Source: Syntrophorhabdus sp.
GTDB lineage: Bacteria > Desulfobacterota > BSN033 > UBA1163
Assembly (NCBI GenBank): GCA_020724025.1
Contig: DYHU01000026.1
Location: 1-17,281, forward strand
Length of the DNA stretch: 17,281 bases
Direction: 5' to 3'
Part shown: one piece after another, positions 13,697-17,281 of the stretch
Layout of the letters: each line of letters starts with the position of its first letter
Numbering within the stretch: position 1 is the first letter of the stretch
Position numbers and translations under genes: made by a program
The notes under the pieces: model-generated
Told to the model about the DNA's origin: nothing
Seen by the model: the letters and a program-made list of their open reading frames with translations, nothing else
The model's database searches: none

Positions 13697-15560
13697 AGAT
13701 GGAATCCGCTGAAGTTTCCTCGGTCTTTGCCGGCTGAGAGGCTTCGAGGTCGAAATATTTTTCGATCACCTTTCTGGCGATGGGAGCGGCGGCCGCACCG
13801 CCATAGCCCCCATGTTCAACAAGGACGGCAACGGCGATCTGAGGGTCTTCAAAAGGAGCATAGGCGGCAAACCATGCATGATCCCGAAATTTGAGGGGCA
13901 TCCGATTCATATCCCCTTTCTTAAAATCGGCTGCCATTCGAATGACCTGAGCTGTTCCCGTCTTTCCCGCCACCTTCACCTGTTTTATTGCGCAGGTCCC
14001 TCCGGTTCCCCGCGGCTCATTGACCGCTCCCATCAGGGCCTCCTGAATCACTCGGAGCGTCTTCTCGGAGATGTCCGCCCTGCCTGTCTCCTGAGGGGGA
14101 TACTCTTTCAATTTTTCCCCATAAATATTTTCCACCCTCTCCACGACCCGGGGAAGAGGGAGCCTTCCTCCATTGGCGACGGCTGAGATGAGCATCAGGA
14201 GTTGAAGGGGGGTCGTATTCAGATATCCCTGACCTACGGCAAAGGAGAGGGTCTCTCCGCTATACCATGAAACCCCAAACCGTTTCTTCTTCCAGGAGGT
14301 GGAAGGAACGATTCCTGACTTTTCGTGAGGCAGGGAGATGCCTGTCTTTCTGCCCAGGCCAAGTTCGCCGGCATAATGGGCAATGGCATCCACCCCGACT
14401 TTCAACCCTACCTGATAGAAGTAAATATCACAGGATTCGACGATCGCCCTGTGAAGGTTAAGGGTTCCATGTCCTCCCTCTTTCCAGCACCGGAAATCCC
14501 TGTTCCCATAGGGGAAGAGACCTGTGCAGGTCATCTGTGTTTGAGGGGTGATGGCCCCTGTTTCAAGACCAGCGATCGCCGTGACGATTTTGAATACCGA
14601 GCCCGGTGGATACTGTCCCTGAACCCCTTTGTTCTGGAGGGGATGGAAAGGATGTTCCATCAGGGCGGCCCACTCTTCGGCTGTGATGTTTCTTGCAAAC
14701 ATGGAAGGGTCAAAGGATGGTTTGCTCACCATGGCCAGGATGCGTCCTGTTTTAGGATCCATGGCAATGAGGGCTCCGTTCTTGTCCTGATAGGCTTCTT
14801 CAGCCACCTTCTGGAGATCGAAGTCAATCGTCAGAAAGACATTATTCCCCGGAAAAGACTCAACGCTCCGGAGGGGTTTGATCTCCCTTCCCAGAGCATC
14901 CACCTCAATCTGACGGCCTCCGTCCACTCCTTTAAGCTGATCCTCCCACTGGTGCTCCACCCCATACTTTCCGATCATGGAACCCATTCGATAAGTTCTG
15001 CTCTTCGTCTGTTTCAGCTCATTTTCGTCCACCTCACCGATATAACCGATGAGATGCGAGGCGAGGGGACCATATTGATAGGCTCTTCTGGGTCTGACAT
15101 CCACAACGATCCCGGGAAGATGAATCCGGTTCGATTCGAGGAGGGCAAGCCTGTCCCAGTCGATATCCGATTTCAGCTTGATCGGTCTGAAGGCAGGCCG
15201 CCGTTTGAGACCCTTGATCTTCTCGCCGATTTCCTCCTGGGGGAGGTTGAGTATCTCACCAATCTTCTCCAGCGCTTCCGGATTTGCCCGGATATCTTCC
15301 GGCACAAGAAAGACTTCAAAGGAGGGCCGATTATGGGCCAGGATCCGTCCCTTCCGGTCCAGCAACATTCCCCTGTCAGCGACCATTTCGCGAATCCGGA
15401 TTCGATTATTTTCCGATAACTGCCGAAGGTCGCTTCCCCTGATCACCTGAAGATACCAGAGATAGACAAAGAGGAGGAGAAAAGCCGCCCCCGCAAAGAG
15501 CTTAAGGTATCGGAACCTCTCTTTGAAATCTTCCATCCTCTGGGTGTTGAGCTCCATCAT
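13689..15560 (-). CDS. mrdA: Penicillin-binding protein 2, D,D-transpeptidase of the elongasome
   Basis: A 623-residue protein. The start is ATG 15560 or the adjacent ATG 15557, with AAGGGA upstream that overlaps the mreD end. A short cytoplasmic N-terminus precedes a membrane anchor (LFAGAAFLLLFVYLWYLQVI, about 20-39). The pedestal region has ADRGMLLDRKGRILAHN. The transpeptidase domain has the nucleophile in PGSVFK (S321, K324), the SxD motif ESCD (S376-C377-D378) and KTGT (K533). Length matches PBP2 of rod-shaped bacteria. It crosslinks the glycan made by RodA and is activated by MreC. All catalytic residues are present. Confidence 0.97.
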   Translation of the reverse strand: MMELNTQRMEDFKERFRYLKLFAGAAFLLLFVYLWYLQVIRGSDLRQLSENNRIRIREMVADRGMLLDRKGRILAHNRPSFEVFLVPEDIRANPEALEKIGEILNLPQEEIGEKIKGLKRRPAFRPIKLKSDIDWDRLALLESNRIHLPGIVVDVRPRRAYQYGPLASHLIGYIGEVDENELKQTKSRTYRMGSMIGKYGVEHQWEDQLKGVDGGRQIEVDALGREIKPLRSVESFPGNNVFLTIDFDLQKVAEEAYQDKNGALIAMDPKTGRILAMVSKPSFDPSMFARNITAEEWAALMEHPFHPLQNKGVQGQYPPGSVFKIVTAIAGLETGAITPQTQMTCTGLFPYGNRDFRCWKEGGHGTLNLHRAIVESCDIYFYQVGLKVGVDAIAHYAGELGLGRKTGISLPHEKSGIVPSTSWKKKRFGVSWYSGETLSFAVGQGYLNTTPLQLLMLISAVANGGRLPLPRVVERVENIYGEKLKEYPPQETGRADISEKTLRVIQEALMGAVNEPRGTGGTCAIKQVKVAGKTGTAQVIRMAADFKKGDMNRMPLKFRDHAWFAAYAPFEDPQIAVAVLVEHGGYGGAAAAPIARKVIEKYFDLEASQPAKTEETSADSIYD

Positions 15561-15563
15561 CGT

Positions 15564-16088
15564 TTATCCCTTGCCTCCCATTCCTGTCCCGGGCTGATCA
15601 TATACCAGGGAATAGCCCTTTCTGAAAAGGGAGAAGAGAACCGGAGAGAGGAGGGCTGTACTCAGAGATTGAGGAAGGAAACTGGTGAAGAAGAGAGGGT
15701 AGAGATTCCGGAGGGGTTCCGGATTGAGAGCCTTGAGAAGGACCAGGAGGAGGATCCCTTCCGCCAGTGCAAAGAGGAAGATGAAAAGAGACCGGGAGAA
15801 AAAACTCTCCAGATAGATGCGGTCCTTGAAGAAATGTGCGCCAAAAAAGAGAAGGGGTCTCGAAAAGGTATAGAGGCCGAATCCATTTCCTGAGAAGAGG
15901 TCCATCAAATAGCCTAAGAAAAAGACTAAAATCCCCCCGGAGACAGGGGGAGAGGAAAGACCCAGAAAGAGGGTGAGGATCAGGACGATGTCCGGCCTGA
16001 TCCTCCGGATGGGAAGAAAGGTGAGCCAGGTCGTCTGCAGGGTCAGAAAAAAGATCCCTAACAGGAGAGGAAAAATAATTCGTCTCAT
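15564..16088 (-). CDS. mreD: MreD, rod-shape-determining membrane protein
   Basis: A 174-residue protein if started at ATG 16088 (MRRIIFPLLLGIFFLTLQTT). The frame is open a further 30 codons upstream, but these translate the dispersed palindrome and a purine repeat, so they are unlikely to be coding. Five to six hydrophobic helices cover nearly the whole length. RIRPDIVLILTLFLGL and GYLMDLFSGNGFGLYTFSRPL match the MreD pattern of a conserved PDIVL segment and a YLxDLFSG loop. MreD sits in the inner membrane and tunes the MreC-PBP2 interaction. The ribosome site consists of tandem AGAAG pentamers directly before the ATG. The stop lies 3 nt before the PBP2 start. Confidence 0.9.
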   Translation of the reverse strand: MRRIIFPLLLGIFFLTLQTTWLTFLPIRRIRPDIVLILTLFLGLSSPPVSGGILVFFLGYLMDLFSGNGFGLYTFSRPLLFFGAHFFKDRIYLESFFSRSLFIFLFALAEGILLLVLLKALNPEPLRNLYPLFFTSFLPQSLSTALLSPVLFSLFRKGYSLVYDQPGTGMGGKG

Positions 16089-16110
16089 TTCTTCTCTTCT
16101 CTTCTCTTCT
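16089..16110 (-). repeat. Pentanucleotide repeat at the mreD ribosome site
   Basis: On the plus strand TTCTC repeats three times and ends with TTCTG. On the transcript this is a run of AGAAG units immediately before the mreD start codon, forming its only purine-rich ribosome site. Confidence 0.6.
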
Positions 16111-16138
16111 GTCTTTCTTACATACTCCTCTTGGTTTA

Positions 16139-16191
16139 CTCCGAACTCAAAACTCCGAACTCTGTAGGGGCAATTCATGAATTGCCCCTAC
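16139..16191. repeat. Perfect 28-bp palindrome with CTCCGAACT boxes (copy 2)
   Basis: The palindrome at 16164-16191 is identical to the one at 12562-12589. Two CTCCGAACT boxes (16139 and 16153) precede it. It starts exactly after the mreC stop codon (16192-16194) and fills half of the mreC-mreD gap inside the operon. Confidence 0.8.
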
Positions 16192-17064
16192 TTATTTTGC
16201 CTTCTTCACCTTCTTTCCCTTTTCCTCAGGGGGTGGAGGAGGAGATTCCTTGATAATCAGGACTTCCTCCAGCCTTGTGAAATCAACGCTGGGCACTAGT
16301 TCCGCATATTGAAAGATGCCATGGCCCTTCTTATCCACCCTCTTGATCTCTCCGATCATCAGTCCTTTAGGAAAATTTCCACCCAGACCGGAGGTAACGA
16401 CCCTATCTCCTGCAACCACATCCTCCGCACGGAGAAGGTATTTCAACTGACACCGGTTCTCGCCCCCTCCCTCCACAATCGCTTTGGCCCGGGTTCTCTG
16501 GACGATGGAGTCGATAGCGCTGTTGTAATCGGTGACAAGAAGGACGACCGAATGGGAAGGAGCGGTTTTAAGGATCTGGCCGATCACCCCTTCCGGAGAG
16601 ATGACCGCCATCCCTTTCCGAACCCCTTCCTTCTCTCCTTTATTGATGGTGACGCTCTTGAACCATGAGGAGGGGTCCCGGCCAACCACCTCGGCGGCAA
16701 TGGCTGTTGATGAAAGCGTTTCTCGAAACTGGAGGAGTTTCCGGAGACGCTCATGGGCCAGAACCATTCCCCTCATCTGATCGTTCTCTCTCTGGAGATC
16801 GGCCATCCTCTTCTTGAGCCTCTCATTCTCTCTCTGAAGATGGACCAGGAAGAAATAATTCTGAAAAACTCCCTTGACCTTCTGGATGACAAAGGTGGAA
16901 CCCTTCTGGAAGGGCGAGCAGATCTCCATCAGGAGTCCGTCAAAAAAGTCCACTCCCTTTGGTTCTTTAACCCTCAACGACATCAGAATCAGGGCAGATA
17001 ACAGAAGGAGGATGACGACTGTGGGTATGGTGTATCTTCTAAAGAGGAAGTCTCTTATCCTCAT
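16192..17064 (-). CDS. mreC: MreC, periplasmic rod-shape-determining scaffold
   Basis: A 290-residue protein from ATG 17064 (MRIRDFLFRRYTIPTVVILL); a TTG directly before it is also in frame, and the ribosome site is weak. A short basic cytoplasmic tail precedes a membrane helix (about 12-32). A coiled coil follows (about 72-115: LQRENERLKKRMADLQREND). Then come the paired beta domains, with VVGRDPSSWFKSVTINKG, GMAVISPEGVIGQI, VLLVTDYNSAIDSIVQRT and VVTSGLGGNFPKGLMIGEI. All are typical of MreC. The tail is a proline/lysine stretch (SPPPPPEEKGKK). MreC forms filaments in the periplasm and activates PBP2. It lies 162 bp after the end of mreB. Confidence 0.96.
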   Translation of the reverse strand: MRIRDFLFRRYTIPTVVILLLLSALILMSLRVKEPKGVDFFDGLLMEICSPFQKGSTFVIQKVKGVFQNYFFLVHLQRENERLKKRMADLQRENDQMRGMVLAHERLRKLLQFRETLSSTAIAAEVVGRDPSSWFKSVTINKGEKEGVRKGMAVISPEGVIGQILKTAPSHSVVLLVTDYNSAIDSIVQRTRAKAIVEGGGENRCQLKYLLRAEDVVAGDRVVTSGLGGNFPKGLMIGEIKRVDKKGHGIFQYAELVPSVDFTRLEEVLIIKESPPPPPEEKGKKVKKAK

Positions 17065-17109
17065 CAATCTTTAATATGAGAGCTCTGAAAAACCATTTGA
17101 CGCTCTCTT

Positions 17110-17199
17110 GATCACCCAGATTTCAAAAAATGATTGCACAGATTTTGCTTTATTTCAATGCATTCTAATCTGTGCAATCGTTTCATAATCCGTGTAATC
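17110..17199. repeat. Inverted repeat of the GATTACAC family
   Basis: A perfect 13-bp stem GATTGCACAGATT/AATCTGTGCAATC (17132-17144 with 17167-17179) encloses 22 bp. The outer parts GATCACCCAGATT (17110) and AATCCGTGTAATC (17187-17199) extend it imperfectly to about 35-bp arms. It lies between mreB and mreC. The left arm matches the sequence at 5944-5979. Confidence 0.7.
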
Positions 17200-17226
17200 A
17201 GAGATTTTTGAACCTTTTCAAAAATC

Positions 17227-17281
17227 TTAGTACTGGAATGTGACGCTTCGAAGCAGATTTTCGTTGTCGAGAACTTTGCCC
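17227..17281 (-). CDS. mreB: MreB, last codons only (partial at window edge)
   Basis: The minus-strand frame at the right edge reads GKVLDNENLLRSVTFQY followed by a TAA stop (17227-17229). A C-terminal GK.L(D/E)N..LL segment is the usual end of MreB, the actin-like filament that directs side-wall synthesis. Its place immediately before mreC in the same orientation agrees with the standard mreBCD order. Only 17 residues are visible, so the call rests mainly on position plus this tail. Confidence 0.75.
   Translation of the reverse strand, partial: GKVLDNENLLRSVTFQY

Noticed and set aside
14325..15419. Plus-strand open frame of 364 codons
   Set aside because: It lies antisense to the well-supported PBP2 gene, and its product has no recognisable motif; a shadow frame.
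16089..16178. Longer mreD start at 16178
   Set aside because: The extra 30 codons translate the dispersed palindrome (MNCPY appears again from the other copy) and a pentamer repeat. ATG 16088 begins directly with the first membrane helix.

Overview
The window looks like a chromosomal segment of a Gram-negative bacterium, most likely a Desulfobacterota/Deltaproteobacteria-type organism (inference). The reasons are a Gram-negative rod-shape operon (mreBCD-mrdA-rodA), a DUF3786-like protein, a lon/era/rodZ-like block, a GC content near 50% and many short palindromic intergenic repeats. No rRNA or other taxonomic marker gives a firm identification.

Left part (1-3250) is accessory DNA. It opens with the N-terminal piece of a transposase on the minus strand. 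Next is an AbiE-type toxin-antitoxin pair on the minus strand (antitoxin first, 4-nt GTGA overlap with the toxin) behind a good sigma70 promoter. Then come a small palindrome-bounded element and a C-terminally truncated IS1380-family transposase. This block ends about 33 bp from the CCA end of a minus-strand tRNA-Leu(CAA), the usual geometry of an island boundary.

Middle part (3250-6133) holds tRNA-Leu, tRNA-Ala(GGC), a DUF3786-like protein, an aldo/keto reductase, a small thioredoxin-fold protein with a CRHC motif and a possible 43-residue basic protein, separated by repeat-like hairpins.

From 6160 to 11742 everything runs on the minus strand. In transcription order: a TlpA-like thioredoxin (possible lipoprotein), lon with a long structured leader, era, a RodZ-like membrane HTH protein and a conserved-looking hypothetical. 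The last three form an operon with tight spacing.

The right part has ssb on the plus strand, convergent with the minus-strand operon mreB (only its last 17 codons are in the window)-mreC-mreD-mrdA-rodA, which builds the lateral-wall elongasome. The RodZ-like protein probably belongs to the same machine although it lies in the era operon.

The most unusual material is intergenic: a ~236-bp inverted repeat filling the lon leader, opposed arrays of GACTANNN octamers between lon and era, a nested-stem region of about 240 bp upstream of ssb, an identical 28-bp palindrome at two places, and a dispersed GATTACAC-type repeat. None can be called a new system from this window alone.
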